DNA from: JAKEGN01 sp964465665
Lineage (GTDB): Bacteria > Pseudomonadota > Gammaproteobacteria > Steroidobacterales > Woeseiaceae
Assembly (NCBI GenBank): GCA_964465665.1
Contig: CAYXKM010000291.1
Location: 1 to 13,336 of the forward strand
Length of the DNA stretch: 13,336 nucleotides
Direction: 5' to 3'
The position numbers and the translations under genes were made by a program. The notes below the pieces were generated by a model. It saw only the letters and a list, made by a program, of their open reading frames with translations. It made no database searches and had not been told where the DNA came from. Positions 12,962-13,336 of the stretch are shown here, piece by piece (the stretch's first letter is position 1; each line of letters starts with the position of its first letter).

Positions 12962-13336
12962 CTACATGACGGCTTCGCCCGGCGGTCCCAGGTAAGGGGC
13001 ACCGTAGCGCAGGCGGATAGTCTTGGTCTTGCCAAACCAGGGTATGGACACCAGGTACAGGTTGTCGTACTCGTCTTCGGCAATCGGCGGTACATTCTTG
13101 CTCGCGCCAAGGTCGGCGATCAGCGTCGAAATCGTGTCACTGTGACCGACCACCAGCACGATCTTGCCCTTGTGCTCTTGGAGTATTGTATCCAGGACGG
13201 CTTCGTTGTCGTCCGGGTCGTAATGGTTGATCGGGATGTTGAGTCTCGCCGCCAAAGGTTCTGCAGTCTGCCGAGTGCGCAAGAACGGCGTTGCAAAGAT
13301 GGCATCGATTCCCGCGACGACGTCGGCATCGACCAG
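12962..13336 (-). CDS. Histidine phosphatase (phosphoglycerate mutase-like) family protein, partial
   Basis: The C-terminal 124 residues are visible; the 5' end lies beyond the right edge, and the first codon in the window (13336) is in frame. Visible family signatures are F-A-T-P-F-L-R-T-R-Q-T-A-E-P-L-A, which follows the N-terminal catalytic R-H-G/A region in this family, and V-V-G-H-S-D-T-I, containing the second catalytic histidine. These fit small SixA/GpmB-like phosphatases. The N-terminal nucleophilic histidine and any signal peptide are outside the window, so activity and location cannot be judged. It ends with a Gly/Pro-rich tail ...Y-L-G-P-P-G-E-A-V-M. It is 23 bases from the stop of the convergent peroxiredoxin gene; no clear terminator is seen between them. 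Confidence 0.88.
   Translation of the reverse strand: MVDADVVAGIDAIFATPFLRTRQTAEPLAARLNIPINHYDPDDNEAVLDTILQEHKGKIVLVVGHSDTISTLIADLGASKNVPPIAEDEYDNLYLVSIPWFGKTKTIRLRYGAPYLGPPGEAVM

Noticed and set aside
1..13336. CRISPR array, insertion sequence, prophage or defence system
   Set aside because: No regularly spaced repeats, transposase, integrase, terminal repeats or defence-domain motifs were seen on either strand.

Overview
The window reads as ordinary chromosomal DNA of a Gram-negative proteobacterium. The evidence is an outer-membrane beta-barrel gene, Sec, Tat and lipoprotein export signals, Shine-Dalgarno starts and a CCA-encoding tRNA. By eye the DNA is moderately GC-rich. The mix of exported amidohydrolase, M28 peptidase, porin/PBP pair and Tat-exported flavoprotein would fit a heterotrophic, perhaps marine or sediment, gammaproteobacterium such as the Woeseiaceae. 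That placement is inference only; no marker gene fixes it. I see no integrase, transposase, phage gene, CRISPR array or toxin/antitoxin pair.

Left part (1-4033). Three minus-strand genes run in the order porin, short PBP-like periplasmic protein, exported YtcJ-type amidohydrolase (cut by the left edge). The first two are about 7 bases apart and the third follows after about 48 bases. Divergent from the porin is a gene for an unrecognised membrane-anchored protein, sharing a compact divergent promoter region.

Middle part (4034-8058). A periplasmic tyrosine-phosphatase-like protein (minus) is divergent from a plus-strand DoxX gene, with good promoter elements for both. DoxX is followed by an APC-superfamily amino-acid permease, whose start lies just behind a hairpin and a five-codon mini-ORF. 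A Tat-exported FAD oxidase of the berberine-bridge type follows.

Right part (8059-13336). Three minus-strand genes (M28 metallopeptidase lipoprotein, dienelactone-hydrolase-like protein, exported Sel1-repeat protein) face the FAD oxidase. The Sel1 gene is divergent from an ICMT/PEMT-type membrane methyltransferase. Then come tRNA-Arg(CCT) on the minus strand, a Bcp-type peroxiredoxin (plus) and a histidine phosphatase (minus) cut by the right edge.

The genes do not form one clear pathway. A loose theme is scavenging and hydrolysis in the envelope: porin and periplasmic binding-fold protein, extracytoplasmic peptidase and amidohydrolase, amino-acid permease. Nothing here is convincingly a new system. 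The items most worth a second look are the porin/PBP/amidohydrolase cluster, the shortened C-x4-R phosphatase loop, the leader mini-ORF and hairpin before the permease, and the unknown membrane-anchored protein.
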